This document shows positions 20,855 through 32,239 of a stretch of 64,000 bases of DNA, piece by piece. How positions within the stretch are numbered: position 1 is the first letter of the stretch; each line of letters begins with the position of its first letter. A program made the translations under genes and the position numbers. The notes under the pieces are model-generated. The model was not told the origin of the DNA and ran no database searches. It worked only from the letters and a program-made list of their open reading frames with translations. This DNA is from Pseudoips prasinana (taxonomy: Eukaryota; Arthropoda; Insecta; Lepidoptera; Nolidae). The stretch spans positions 1,201,501 through 1,265,500 of the forward strand of contig OX621258.1 in the NCBI GenBank assembly GCA_951640165.1, read 5' to 3'.

Positions 20855-21624
20855 AATCAAAAAAAAATTTCTCGTTCTGTTGAACATTTCTGGTTCAGTT
20901 TTTTTGTGATAACTAATTAGCATCGTTTAACCTAACACCATAAAAAGTATGGTTTATGTAATCATTGCAGAACTGACTTAGAATTTATTTGAAAGTTCAA
21001 AATAAGGGTTTGAGCTCAGGACTCATAAATGCAGTGGAAATGAGAGCTCTGAAATAAATGCAGTGGAAATGAAAGTGGAAATGAGAGCTCTGAGAAGTAT
21101 GTGTGGTGTGACTTTGAGAGACAGAATTCGAAATACTGATATAAGAGAGCGTTGTGGTGTGAAAGAGGATGTAGTCACAAAGATTGAAAAAGGCATGCTG
21201 AGATGGTTTGGCCATTTAGAAAGGATGAATGAAAGAAGATTGACAAAAGAAGTATACCTGGCCTGTGTGAATGGGACAACTGGAAGGGGAAGACCACGTC
21301 GAACATTCTCTGATCAAATTGGAGATGTTCTCAAGAAAGGGCAGGTCAGAAGTACCCTAAACCGGCGAGCATGTATGAAGAATATAATGACAGTAATCGA
21401 GGCAAAAGAAGTATGCAAAGATCGTGATAAATGGAAATCCGTTGTCTCTGCCTACCCCTCTGGGAAACAGGCGTGAGTCTATGTATGTATGTATGTATGT
21501 ACTCATAAATTTTCAAAGTATCAAAATACGCAAAATCGTAGAGCATACATGGGGGTGATTCGGATACTACTCAACATAAAGTATCTAAATTTTGCGTTTG
21601 AACTTCAACTTCTCGTTCATCCTG
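20855..21624. mobile_element. MITE-I copy 1, interrupted by an RTE tail
   Basis: It matches 38060-38322: AACATTTCTGGTTCAGTTTT, GATAACTAATTAGCATCGTT, and the right inverted repeat CATAAAGTATCTAAATTTTG to TTCATCCTG ending at 21624. The left inverted repeat is missing. An RTE 3' end occupies 21031-21500. Confidence 0.8.
21031..21500 (+). pseudogene. RTE-clade LINE 3' end with exact 10-bp duplication
   Basis: It encodes the C-terminal part of an RTE-type polymerase: [76 protein letters not shown]. The frame (from 21063) ends at 21476, followed by a TGTA-repeat tail typical of RTE elements. ACTCATAAAT flanks it exactly at 21021-21030 and 21501-21510. The 5' end has a small internal duplication (GCAGTGGAAATGAGAGCTCT twice, imperfect). 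Only the last 135 codons remain. Confidence 0.9.
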
Positions 21625-21689
21625 TATATCGCGTTTACCATCAATTACGCTAAACTGAGTGAACTGAAGAGAATACAATAACTCAAATA

Positions 21690-22013
21690 TCTTGAGCATT
21701 GTGTTACCGAGGGCCACTATGGCACCAACTATCACCTACACAAATTGGGACAGTAGGGAAGAACATGAAACAATGCTGCATATAATATGCAAATGCGATG
21801 CATTGGCAAGACACAGAATGGCCATCCTGGAGCTGGCATATCCAGAACCAGGAGACTACAAGGATCTACCCCTAAGAAGCGTACTGGATTATGTGAAGAC
21901 TTCATTCAGGGCTTTAGGGATAGAATAAAAACCAGTGGGGGATAGTACAAAAGATCCTGAACGGTCGAAGTGCTGTACGCAAGTACACCCCATCAAAGAT
22001 AAGATAAGATACC
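21690..22013 (+). pseudogene. LINE C-terminal fragment with GATAA tail
   Basis: The frame 21692-21928 includes EEHETMLHIICKCDALARHR and DLPLRSVLDYVKTSFRALGI. This looks like the zinc-finger or RNase H-adjacent C-terminus of jockey/I-type LINEs. It is followed by GGTCGAAGTGCTGTACGC and a GATAA-type tail (AAAGATAAGATAAGAT) near 21999-22013. Only the end of the element is present. Confidence 0.6.
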
Positions 22014-22019
22014 GAGGGC

Positions 22020-22715
22020 TGTGACGATCAAGTATTAGATATTGAAATAGAGCGCAGGGCAATGTTAATCAGGAGAAACTTGCCTGTCCTTTTCGCGCTG
22101 TAGTAAGAAGTGTAAATTACTATACCCGCCGGAATGCTCATACTCTTACACTTCTCCACAACATTATTTTTAGTCCAACCGCTCCCTCTTATCTCAAAAA
22201 TCGCTTTTCATTCCTACATGAGTCACATTCAAGATTACTGAGATCGTCAGAAAATCTCAAGTTAAAAATGCCAGCGCATTCTACTAATTTTCTTGACAAA
22301 TCTTTTTCCATACAAAGTGGTCGATTGTGGAATGCACTGCCTTTAGTAGTGAGACATGCACAAAGTTTGCAACAATTCCAAAGGCTTGTCAAGAATCACT
22401 ATCTGTCACTACAAGACTCACAACACAATTAGGAACATAATATATTATATGTATTTATTATTTGTAAAATGTTTATATTTTCTTTTTATTTATTTCTTTA
22501 TTGATTGTACCCATAGGTACTATTTGTAATGTACCTGTACACCGAGAACTGCCCCTCTCAATAACTTCATTATCCGATTTTTACTTTGGTTGTCTGGAAG
22601 AGATCACATTTTGTGATAAGACCGCCCATTGTATACTTTTAAGGTTTTAATTGTTTTTTATTTTGTTATTTCTTTGGTGTACAATAAAGAGTTTATCTAT
22701 CTACCCAGCATAATG
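22020..22715 (+). pseudogene. CR1-type LINE C-terminus and 3' UTR
   Basis: One frame from about 22100 to the TAG at 22430-22432 encodes NYYTRRNAHTLTLL, PTAPSYLKNRFSFLHESHSR, STNFLDKSFSIQSGRLWNAL and LVKNHYLSL. This is the C-terminal domain after the thumb of CR1/jockey-like polymerases. The 3' UTR runs to TGTACAATAAAGAGTTTATC. No RT catalytic motif remains. Confidence 0.75.
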
Positions 22716-22729
22716 CTAAACTTTCTACA

Positions 22730-23320
22730 AGACTAGCTTATGGGTCAGTTTAACGAAAAAATTACTCGATGAGGAGCGAGTTCATTATTTTTTTAGGGGT
22801 TGTCCTGTTTTCGAGTACGTGTGGCATGTTTTTGGAAGCGAGAAATTTGGATTTCTTTAGTAAATAGTTGTATATCTATGTGATAGGGCGATGTAGGGGA
22901 AGTCTTTTATGAGCTACCTATTTCAGTTTATCTAAAGCTGAGTTATTAATACAATTTGAGGAAGTTAGTTTGCTTTAAGTGCTCTTATCTCTAATTCGAT
23001 AATTTAATTGAATTACAATTATTGTTCACCCTGTTTGTAGGTGATGTTTAATTAGTTGTAACCGACGGAAAAAGAAAGAAGTAATCAATGCGTTTTTAAT
23101 TATTATTTATTTATATTTAATATGTCCATCTTGTAATGAGGCGGAATAAAAAAAAACCTTGTAACATATTTATCATAGCTGTAGATTTCCCTTTAAATAA
23201 ATACAGATTTATTTAAATATAACTGTTTCCCAATTTCTTATAATTTATACAAATATATACCAAAAACAAAGCACACAACTTATTAAAAATACAAAACAAC
23301 ACTACACTTAAAATACGTAA
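22730..23320. other. AT-rich spacer
   Basis: No supported feature. Some AAATAA-rich sequence may be old 3' UTR. Confidence 0.35.
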
Positions 23321-23324
23321 AACG

Positions 23325-23520
23325 AACTTAAAAGTTCATCATTACAGCTGTATGAAGTCCACTGTTGGACAAGAAGCCTCAAAGAATCATGCCGGGGAGA
23401 TATGCCATAATCGCCGCGCTTGGCAGGCGGCGATCGCAGTAAGATGGTCATAGCAATCAGAAGGAAGCTGCTGCCGTCCACTACAACGCCCCTCACATGA
23501 AGAGATGGGGTGATATATTC
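23325..23520 (+). repeat. Family J repeat
   Basis: A non-coding repeat marked by GTCCACTGTTGGACAAGAAG, GGGGAGATATGCCATAATCG and GCGATCGCAGTAAGATGGTC. Related pieces occur at 32240, 34560, 35830, 38459, 51285 and 52800. The GATGATGAT-like tail of some copies suggests a LINE 3' end. Confidence 0.5.
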
Positions 23521-23929
23521 CGATATTTGCCGCCGTCACCATACGGCAAAAAGTTAATAGTTAACGCAATCAAACTAAATAGTACATATCGGCGGTAAAA
23601 GCTAAATATTGGAGGAAATTACAACGGAAGCGTTACATTTTTATATATATGTCGAAGATAGTTAAAAATTAAATTCGCCAACCAAGTTCGACATTTAGTT
23701 GGTACTGTGCAAAACATTGTTGAGCGTATATTTTGATATTGTAATTAGATTATAGTTGTTAAAAAAACAACTGTTATAACTTCACGATAATTCCTGTTAG
23801 ATTATTTGATGAATTTTAATAGTTTCACTATTTGGATTTAGATCGTTTTTGTAAATTGTATCGAGTAAACGCGTGACGTATTTCCGTACGCCATTGAACA
23901 GAGCTGTTTGGAGGGAGTGGGAGGCGTGG

Positions 23930-24721
23930 CCTACCCCTATATAAGAGCTCGCACTGGCTTGTACAGGCAGTCCCATGATGACCTATGCGAGCCCGGTCTT
24001 CGCGCACGCTAAGGATCACCTCATCCACCTCCTCCAGGTAGTCCAGAACAAGTTCATGCGACCAGCCGTGGGCGCACCATGATTCGTCCGTAACAAAAGC
24101 CTCCATGCCGATCTCCAATTGCCTACCATCAGGCATTGGATGAAGCAAACGTCCAAAAGGTATTTTGACTCTGCCACTCACCATCCAAGTAAATTGGTGG
24201 TACAGGCGGTCAATTACACTCCCCTCCGACTCTCAATTAAGCACCGTCGTCCGAAACACGTCTTAGACGATCCGGACGACGAGACCACCGTTTACCTTGA
24301 CCACATCAAATCGATTAGAGACTCTCGCAATACTGCACAACCGATATTTCGTACTCGCCGGACGAGAGTACGACCGCGAACGCGTCGCGACCACCAGCGC
24401 CCTCCATGACCCTTACTTTGCATTCGATCCGATGAATGCCCGCTCCGGACCTAAACCGGCAGCGAGGCCCGCGTCGCGCATTAACGTAGAGCGACAGTTG
24501 CACAAAATCCCCTAAAACCACGATATCTTGCCCTCTCCACGTCAGTATCCGCCCAGAGCCGAGGTTCGAGCCCCACAGGGGGCGCCCTCCGGCGCGGGTA
24601 CTTAGTTTGTAGTTGAATTTTTGCTAGGCGGTTAGAGCCCACGCTCACCCCTACTGTCCGGTGAAGCAGTAAAAGCCGAGAGGCTAACTGCACGCGTCAA
24701 GTTAAAAAAAAAAAAAAAAAA
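23930..24721 (+). pseudogene. Jockey-clade LINE 3' fragment with poly-A
   Basis: A frame from 23975 reads MTYASPVFAHAKDHLIHLLQ, VVQNKFMRPAVGAP, stop (TGA at 24080-24082, where tryptophan is expected), then FVRNKSLHADLQLPTIRHWM and continues to a stop near 24409. This is the region after the thumb of jockey-type reverse transcriptases. A 300-bp 3' UTR ends in a poly-A run at about 24702-24721. RT catalytic residues are absent. Confidence 0.75.
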
Positions 24722-24724
24722 ATT

Positions 24725-25070
24725 GTCCAGGCAGTCTATCTTCGGATTAGACTCGATAAAGAGCTCTGCTCCCAACAGAACTGTTGGTCTACTTGGTACA
24801 GTCTTGAACTGTATATTGCATACGCGGAATTGCTGACGCGATACCCGATGCTATAGCAATATTGCCTAGACAATACGCTACGGGTGGTTGTATTGCCACT
24901 ATACGAACATAGAATTAAGATTCTGTTCGCTTCCATTTTGCTTTCTTAATTTTTATTGTAATTAGTGTGTAAATAAATCGACCTTGTTAGTTAATTTGTG
25001 GCTACTTAATCCCAGCAACATGGGAACTCCAAAGCGGTATGTCACGCTTTTGGCCCCCGGATCCTACATA
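24725..25070. other. Mariner left flank
   Basis: No ORF or repeat was recognised between the jockey poly-A and the mariner. Confidence 0.35.
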
Positions 25071-25072
25071 TA

Positions 25073-26360
25073 TTAGGTCTTTACCTATGAAATTGCCGTT
25101 CTGCAGTACTGGCCATTTCAAATCAAAATAATTTTTGTTTGGGTAAGAATTCTAATCTCAAATTAATTTTATTTTAAAAACATGGATTCTTTTTTCCAAA
25201 AGTAGTCATTTCTTTATTGATTAGTGTTACATTTTCATCGCATTTCAATCTTTTTCGTCATCATGGATACGTTAAAAATTCGAGTAATTATGGAATATGA
25301 GTACCGTCGTGGCAGCAACGCGGCACAAGCGGCACGCAACATCAACGACGTTTACGGAGCTAACACTACAAACCAACGCACCACCTGTTATTGGTTTGCT
25401 CGCTTCCGTTCTGGAAATTTCGACCTGAAAAATGAACCTCGCGGTCGTCCGAAGACTTTGGTCGACAATGACGAATTAAAGGCGGTTGTGGAAGCTGATG
25501 ATACACAATCTACGGCTGAATTAGCAGCAGCTTTCGACGTTAGCGTCAAAACAATATTGGTCCATTTGCGTCAAATTGGCAAGGTAAAAAAGCTTGACAA
25601 ATGGGTGCCCCACGAACTCAATGATCGCCAGCGCGAAGTACGCGTCGAGACGTGCCTTGCACTGCTCAACAGACACACAAATGAAGGAATTTTGAACCGC
25701 ATTGTTACCTGCGATGAAAAATGGATTCTGTTTGATAACCGCAAGCGCTCAGCAAGTTGGTTGGATCCTGGTTCAGCACCTAAACAATGCCCTAAACGAA
25801 AACTTACCCCTAGAAAAGTGATGGTCACTGTTTGGTGGTCTAGCGCCGGTGTGATTCATCACAGCTTCTTACCAAACGGGGTGAGCATTACTGCAGATGT
25901 GTACTGTGAAGAACTGAGCACAATGATGGAGAAGCTGGCGCATCTCCAATCAGCATTGGTCAATCGCTCGTCTCCGCTGCTCCTGCACGACAACGCGCGA
26001 CCTCATACTGCACAGCAGACGGTCTCCAAGTTGCAAGAACTGGGGTTGGAAGCTCTCCGTCATCCGCCCTACTCACCAGACCTTGCGCCTACAGACTACT
26101 ACTTTTTCCAGAATTTGGATAACTTCTTGGCGGGAAAAAAATTCAATACCCGAGAGGCAGTACAAAATGCCTTTGAAGAATTTGTTGCCTCCCGTCCAGC
26201 TGATTTCTTTAAGAAGGGCATCAATAAACTGCCACTGCGATGGCAAAGATGCATTGATTGCATGGGTGATTACTTCGATTAATACAAATAAAAAAATTCA
26301 TGAAAAAAATTCGTTTAAATTTTTTCATACAAAACGGCAATTTCATAGGTAAAGACCTAT
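25073..26360 (+). mobile_element. Complete mariner transposon
   Basis: The 1288-bp element has 28-bp terminal inverted repeats (25073-25100, beginning TTAGGTCTTTACCTATGAAA; 26333-26360), matching at 27 of 28 positions with the mismatch at the outermost base. TA lies immediately outside both ends (25071-25072 and 26361-26362), the expected mariner duplication. It contains one uninterrupted transposase gene. The size, inverted repeats and duplication are those of a complete mariner. Confidence 0.95.
25263..26282 (+). CDS. Mariner transposase, intact (cecropia-like)
   Basis: Cut-and-paste DNA transposase, 339 residues, the usual mariner length. The start at 25263 (MDTLKIRVIMEYEYRRG) is preferred over the upstream in-frame ATG at 25224 because it matches the normal N-terminus. 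The N-terminal helix-turn-helix region covers roughly residues 1-110 (GRPKTLVDNDELKAVVEAD at 61-79). The linker motif WVPHEL is at 114-119. The catalytic triad is D151 (TCDEKW), D243 (LHDNARPH) and D278 (YSPDLAPTDYYFF); 34 residues separate the last two, giving DD34D. The third position is D, unlike the N in human SETMAR, which the protein otherwise resembles by eye. The end is RWQRCIDCMGDYFD. There is no frameshift or stop. Whether it is expressed or active cannot be read from sequence. Confidence 0.96.
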   Translation: MDTLKIRVIMEYEYRRGSNAAQAARNINDVYGANTTNQRTTCYWFARFRSGNFDLKNEPRGRPKTLVDNDELKAVVEADDTQSTAELAAAFDVSVKTILVHLRQIGKVKKLDKWVPHELNDRQREVRVETCLALLNRHTNEGILNRIVTCDEKWILFDNRKRSASWLDPGSAPKQCPKRKLTPRKVMVTVWWSSAGVIHHSFLPNGVSITADVYCEELSTMMEKLAHLQSALVNRSSPLLLHDNARPHTAQQTVSKLQELGLEALRHPPYSPDLAPTDYYFFQNLDNFLAGKKFNTREAVQNAFEEFVASRPADFFKKGINKLPLRWQRCIDCMGDYFD

Positions 26361-26432
26361 TATATGTATTTTCTGTAGTCAAGTAACAGAACTATTTTTT
26401 AAAGACAATGTCCGCACTAGGGAGTCTAGTCC

Positions 26433-26607
26433 TTGTGTCGCGGGGTACTTTTACAAACATATAATTGACGGACACAAATTACATCCAGACTCAGAACAAC
26501 TACTTATGGGTCCCACAATTAGTTGTCCGGCGCGGAACTCGAACCCGCGACACGAAGAGGCGAGGCGACTGTCTAAGCCGCTGCGCCACACGTACAGTCG
26601 AACATTG
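26433..26607 (-). mobile_element. SINE family C
   Basis: Minus-strand copy. The head at the right end reads, reversed, TGGCGCAGCGGCTTAGAC and CGGGTTCGAGTTCCGCGCC; the left part contains TTACATCCAGACTCAGAACA. It begins about 70 bp beyond the mariner. Confidence 0.75.
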
Positions 26608-27158
26608 CAACAAATGTATGTAAGTCGAGTAGTTTATGAATACCTGCCGTACTGTGAGGTGACGACAGAGAATATCATCACTCTTTCTCATTCCATCAGT
26701 TGGTTAAATATTCCTGAGGGAATATATACCAGGCAGGGGGTAGTTGCGATCACCACCGCTTTACCAAGAATTACACTGCGATAACCACCCATCTTCCAAT
26801 GTTGGTAATTATATAAAAAATCTCCAAGATTCTTGGAGCAAAAGTTTGTCCAACAGTCACCGACTTATGCCTGACTAGTTGCCATTTTACTATATTTCAC
26901 TATCATATTGTATTTATTTCATAACATAAAAAAACCGGCCAAGTGCGAGTCGGACTCGCAGATGAAGGGTTCCGTAGCAGCAAGTATTTCAGTTGATTAA
27001 ATGAAAGCAAATTGCGGTTTATAACGTATTAAAAAAAAACTACTAGCTAGTTCTCGTTCAAACCAATTTTCGTTGTTAGTTTCTATGGTAATGTACATCA
27101 TATATTTTTTTTAGTTGTATCTTTCTCTTATTTTATAAATTACAGGGTGGGGGGGACA

Positions 27159-30100
27159 CTCATTTTATTTTTATTTATTTATTTATTTATACTTATTGCA
27201 CAAAACTGTACAAAGGCGGACTTAATGCCAAAGGCATTCTCTCCCAGTCAACCTTAGGGTGATGCAGAGATAATATGGTAGGTGCACTATAGACCAAGTA
27301 TAATAAAAATTACTAAAATACTTGACAAGTACTATAAAATACAATCGTATAAATACAATAGTTACATAACTACACACTATACTATAAATACATAAATATA
27401 TAGGTATATATATATACATATAAATATATTACATATATAATAATATATACACAAACTGTAATATTAAGTTGATTCTGCCTTAATTTTTTTGTGAATGTAG
27501 TCACGAGTTTTGATTTTAAAAGTAACCCGCGTCTTAGCCATTCGGATTTCCGGAGGTAGCGCATTCCAGAGAAGAATAGCTTGTACAAAGAAGGAAGAAT
27601 GTAAGAAGTTAGTCCGATGAGAAGGGCATTGTAAAAGTCTGTTATGAGTGGAACGGAGATTTTTGTTGTGGTTAGAAGATAGATACTGAAAATAGGGAGC
27701 TAAGTAGGATGGAGAAATCGGAGAGTCGAGAAGAGAAAATAGTGTAGTGAGTGCTCTGAGGTTTCTTCGGTGCCGAATGGGCATCCAATTCAATTGAGAA
27801 CGGTAAGATGACACATGGTCGTACTTACGAAGATTGAATACGAATCGAATGCAGTTATTCAGAAGACGGTCTAATTTATTGAGTTGATCTGCATTCAGGT
27901 CAAAGTAGCACACATCACCATAGTCGATTATAGGAAAAAGAATGGCCTGCACGAGCGTTACTTTTGTCTCGGATGGTAGGAAATTCTTTAACCTATACAG
28001 TGACCGCAAGATCCCAGTCACTCTTTGGCTGACGCTAACGATTTGGTTTTGCCAGCTTAAAGTAGCATCAACCAGCAGACCAAGGTCCTTTACATTCTGG
28101 CAGTATGGAATAACAGAATTGTTGTACAAGACTGGAGGTTGACTGTCAACATCCACTAAACTCATCATTCGGGAACTGCCCACGATGATAGCCTGACATT
28201 TGAGTGGATTGACAGTCAAGCCAAACCTGTTAGCCCACTCCCTAATTAAATCAAGATCCCTATTTATGGCGACGATCGCTTCTGCTAACTTATCGATGCT
28301 TGTCTGTGCGTAAAGTTGTAGATCATCGGCGTATAGATGATACGAACACTGAAGATTTTGAGTTAAGAGATTTATAAATACCGAAAATAAGAGGGGAGAA
28401 AGGATACCGCCTTGAGGAACGCCAGTATCTAATTTACACCAGTTTGATGAAACATCACCACTGCGAACAGACTGTTGGCGCCCTTGAAGATAGGAAGAAA
28501 ACCACTCCAGAGATTCGTCAGACACCCTAAGGTAGGAAAGGATACATAAAAGGATATCGTGACTGACGGTATTAAAGGCGTTGGAGAAATCAACCAGCAC
28601 CAGGACTGTGACCATAGTCCCCTCCATACCAGCCCTAATATCGCCAGTCACTTTTAGGAGAGCGGTGGTGGTGCTATGACCAGGCCTAAACCCGGATTGT
28701 AAGGGACTTATTAAGTTATTGGATAGGATAAAATGGGAAAGTTGTTTATGGACAGCGGACTCAAGTACCTTGGATAGGAAGGGAAGGATGGAGATAGGAC
28801 GATAGTGGGTGAGAAATGATGGGTTGGTGACTTTAGGAAGTGGACGGACATAGGCTTTACGCCATAAAGCGGGGAAAGATCCATGGCACAAGGAATAATT
28901 AATGATATGGGTTATTACGGGAAGAAGGTGGTCCAGGATTGGTACTAACATGCGTCGACTGATGTAGTCACAGCCAACTGCGTTAGATTTGACAGATAGG
29001 ATAACCTTCTTAATGTCCTTCGAATCAACTGGAGAAAAATGAAAAGAATCTATATTGGAGCGCGTTAGACCATTTAAAAAGTATATAGTTTGGGTTTTTG
29101 TTTGATGATCCATAAAAGAACTTGTGGAGAAATGTAGATTAAGATCATCTAAACTTATTGTGCTGGGGAGGTCTAAATTTCGCGACTTGCCAATACCTAG
29201 AGTTCCCAAAAACTTCCAGATACCAGCAGGAGTAGAAGTAGATATATTATCGAGAATATGTCGGCGTTTAGCGTCACGTATCATCTTATTACACCGATTT
29301 CTAGCAACCTTAAACAAGCCCCATTGCTCATTAGATCGATCCTTTTTATACCTTCGAAAGGCACGGTCTCTGCGACGCATTGCCATTCGGATCCCTTGCG
29401 TCATCCAAGGCGCTGGTGGACGTTTCAGTCTAACATTTTTAATGGGTGCGTGGATATCATATAGCCTGGTGACAGCATCATTAAACAATCCGATCTTATC
29501 ATTAATGTTATCAGCCTCCATCAGCTGCTTCCAGTCGATATTGGACGCATCCTTTGCCAAATTTTCAACATTAATCCGAGCAAAAGAACGCACACGCAGT
29601 ACCTTGGGTTTGACTTTAGGTGGCTTAAGGATATAGGACATGAATATGAGGTCATGATGGGAGAAACCAGGAGCATCGTACTGTCCGTGGGAGGAAACCA
29701 AGGAAGGGTTAGAGGTGAGGATTACATCGAGCCAAGTATCATCACCGGACGCATTATGGTGAGTAGCTTGAAGCGGCAACACATGCAAGCTGCTTGACTC
29801 GATGATGTGAAGGAATTTGCGGGAACGAGGAGAATTTGGAGCTTGGAGATTGGTATTAAAGTCGCCCATGATGATGTAGTGTGCATACTGAGAACCCAAC
29901 GATTCAAGAACCAGTTCGAAACCGGTGAAGTAATCAACAGAAGGGGGGCAATAAACAACGCCAATTATGGCCTTGGACCCCTTTATAGTAACCTCAATAA
30001 ATAGGAATTCGGCGGAGGCTGAGTAGCTGGATGGAGAAGCCTCCATAATCTTGTAGGGAAGATCACTTCTAATATAAATGGCTACCCCGCCCCCCCCCTT

Positions 30101-31222
30101 TACCTATCCGGTCATTCCGGACAAGTATGTACCCCGGAAGAGGGTAAGTGGTTGAGAGAAGATGAGGTTTGAGCCAACTCTCGGAAATCAGAATGGCATG
30201 GACATTGCAGTCAGTAAATGCTTCAAGCAAGTCGCTGTATTTACTGGGAATGCTTTGAGCGTTAATGTGACATACATTTAGCATATTATGACGAGTATCA
30301 AACTGTTGTCGTATAAATGCACCGAGTGTATCGCTTACAGAGCAAAAACTATCATTGGCCGATATTACAGAATCATTAGCAGAATGAAAAGATTCATCAT
30401 CAGAGTTACTAATAGACATAATAATAATATAAAATATTACAAATAATTATTATATAATATAAATATCTAATAATATAATATTGAATAAATAAACTAACCT
30501 AGTGCAAAATTAAGAACAAAATTTTAACCTCTGCACCACCCGCCAGCGTACAAAAACACAATTAAATTAAATATATGTATCCACAAAGTAAAAGCCAGTA
30601 ATCCAAAATAAAATAAAGATAATCCTACCGCTAACCATATGCATCTTAACTACGAGTAATTTATGTATAAAAAAAGAAACTTAACGAATCTATTTGAAAC
30701 TAAAAGTAAATTAACAATAAAAAGAAATCTGCTAAAGAATTTTAAGAAGATATAATACGTCCGAAGGTTCATTTCCGTTTCGAATTTTATACCTGTGTAT
30801 CCAAACGTTACATGTGACGATCCGTTACTCGTATCCGATCTGTCATCTGTCTGTCATTGTCTGTCATTGTTGTTTACCAAAAAGTTTATGACGAAATGTA
30901 ATTACAAAGCGAGATAATAGAATATTTTTTATCACAAACTCTGTGGTGACACCTACCTTCTATAGTTAGAAGAAGTAAAAAAGTAAATGTATACATATAC
31001 GATATATAGGTAGAGTGGTGGTTTATATAAACAAATGGACACTGTTGGCAAAGAGCTTATTTGCGAAACAAGACTAAGAAACGGTAAATGGATATTCTAA
31101 AACGAGTAATTAAAGATTACTTGGATGATCTTGATTAATTGACTGATCGACGTCCCGTAATCTTCAGATCGTCGCCGCCTGCACTGTAGTAGCCTCCACT
31201 GACGCTTTCGGCCACTTCTTCT
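27159..31222 (-). mobile_element. CR1-like LINE, apparently full length
   Basis: A 4064-bp non-LTR element on the minus strand. Its 3' end is an AAAT-type tail (27160-27190 on plus); its 5' end is at 31222. TTTTA flanks both ends (27154-27158 and 31223-31227), though it is low complexity. It has about 800 bp of 5' leader, one long ORF broken by a single frameshift, and about 300 bp of 3' UTR. No ORF1 (gag-like) protein was found in the leader. Confidence 0.85.
27464..30419 (-). pseudogene. Endonuclease-reverse transcriptase of CR1-like LINE, one frameshift
   Basis: A replication enzyme that nicks target DNA and copies the element RNA there. The first frame (30419 down to 30069, from ATG) has CHINAQSIPSKYSDLLEAF and ILISESWLKP, the start of an APE endonuclease. 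The second frame (open to 27464; first ATG at 30046) continues it with GVVYCPP, GDFNTNL and SHHDLIF, then RT: VLVDFSNAFNTVSHD (residues about 484-498 of the second frame), PQGGILSPLLF (544-554), YADD (572-575). The break is at a run of nine C on the plus strand (30090-30098); one base fewer joins the frames. All visible catalytic motifs survive. A sequencing error in the homopolymer is possible. The family (CR1 or a relative) is inferred. Confidence 0.88.
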
Positions 31223-31709
31223 TTTTACCACTTTGGAAGTGTCTCTCGCGCAAACTATTCAGTTTAGACAAAAATGATATTAGGAACCTCAGTATGATTT
31301 TTGAAGACCTATCCATAGACTTCCCACAAGTATGGATACGATGAAAAAAAAATTTGAGTTTTAGTTTTATGTATGGCGACCCCCCCCCCCCCCCAAATTA
31401 TTGTTCTTTTTCTATTTTTGTGTAAAAATCTTAATGCGGTTTACAGAATACACCTACTTACCAATTTTCAGCAGTACAGCTCTTATAGTTTCGGAAAAAA
31501 GTGGCTGTGACATACGGACGGACAGACAGACAGACATGACGAATCTATAAAGGTTCCGTTTTTTGCCATTTGGCTACGGAACCCTAAAAAAGAAAATAAG
31601 AGCATAAACCTTATTTTATAGTTAAAAGGTTTTTTACGCTATAAGCTACATAAAAAATTATAAAACTTATTTTATAAGATGACGGAAATATTTTTTGGTT
31701 TTTAGAGTA

Positions 31710-31845
31710 CAGACACAAGCACATCAACCTACCCCAATCTGTCAATTTTCCCCAATTGAAAGTGAACCTTATGCTTAAGGGATAAAGTTGAAAACCAATA
31801 AAAGAAATTTGACAGATTGAGGGTAGCTGGATATGCTGGCGTCAG
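31710..31845. mobile_element. MITE-A, complete
   Basis: CAGACACAAGCACATCAACC at the left and GGTAGCTGGATATGCTGGCG at the right are inverted; TA lies on both sides. Interior TGAACCTTATGCTTAAGG is shared with other copies. Confidence 0.8.
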
Positions 31846-31859
31846 TACCAAGGAATCAA

Positions 31860-32235
31860 CCATACGGCCGACCAGGTAATCAGTTATCATAGCCTATGAA
31901 AATGGCAACCCATTCCCCCGGCATGAGCCCTACTCTAATCACACCCAAGGACCATAACATTAACACAATAATGTAATTTTCTGGAGTGTTTTAATCTGTG
32001 AGATGAAATATCAGTTAATACAAACATGAAAATATACTTCCCAAACATTTGCAATATTAATAAATCCTTTTAAGTTCTGTTTAATAAAGAAGAATATAAT
32101 GAAACAAAAATATGGCGAGATTTAATCGCATTTATCACTAATGAAGTGTTTACAGTAAGGAGTTCGGGAGCTAAAGGCAAGAAACGAACATTTAGACGAT
32201 ATTAAAAGCTAATATGCTGTGTGGTTACGGCATAA
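31860..32235. other. Spacer, nothing recognised
   Basis: No supported feature. Confidence 0.35.
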
Positions 32236-32239
32236 AATA

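Larger units (their letters stand above)
26928..31590 (+). mobile_element. Family K repeat, split by a LINE
   Basis: Left half 26928-27158 (CCGGCCAAGTGCGAGTCGGA, AGGGTTCCGTAGCAGCAAGT) and right half 31223-31590 (ACCACTTTGGAAGTGTCTCT to GGCTACGGAACCCTAAAAA). Copies at 33722 and 35950 are continuous at the break. The ends carry AGGGTTCCGTAGC/GCTACGGAACCCT in inverted orientation, suggesting a DNA-transposon-derived repeat of about 590 bp. It is non-coding. A run of 15 C lies at 31380-31394. Confidence 0.8.

Noticed and set aside
29124..29636. Plus-strand open frame of 170 codons
   Set aside because: It is antisense to the CR1-like polymerase ORF and has no motif of its own.
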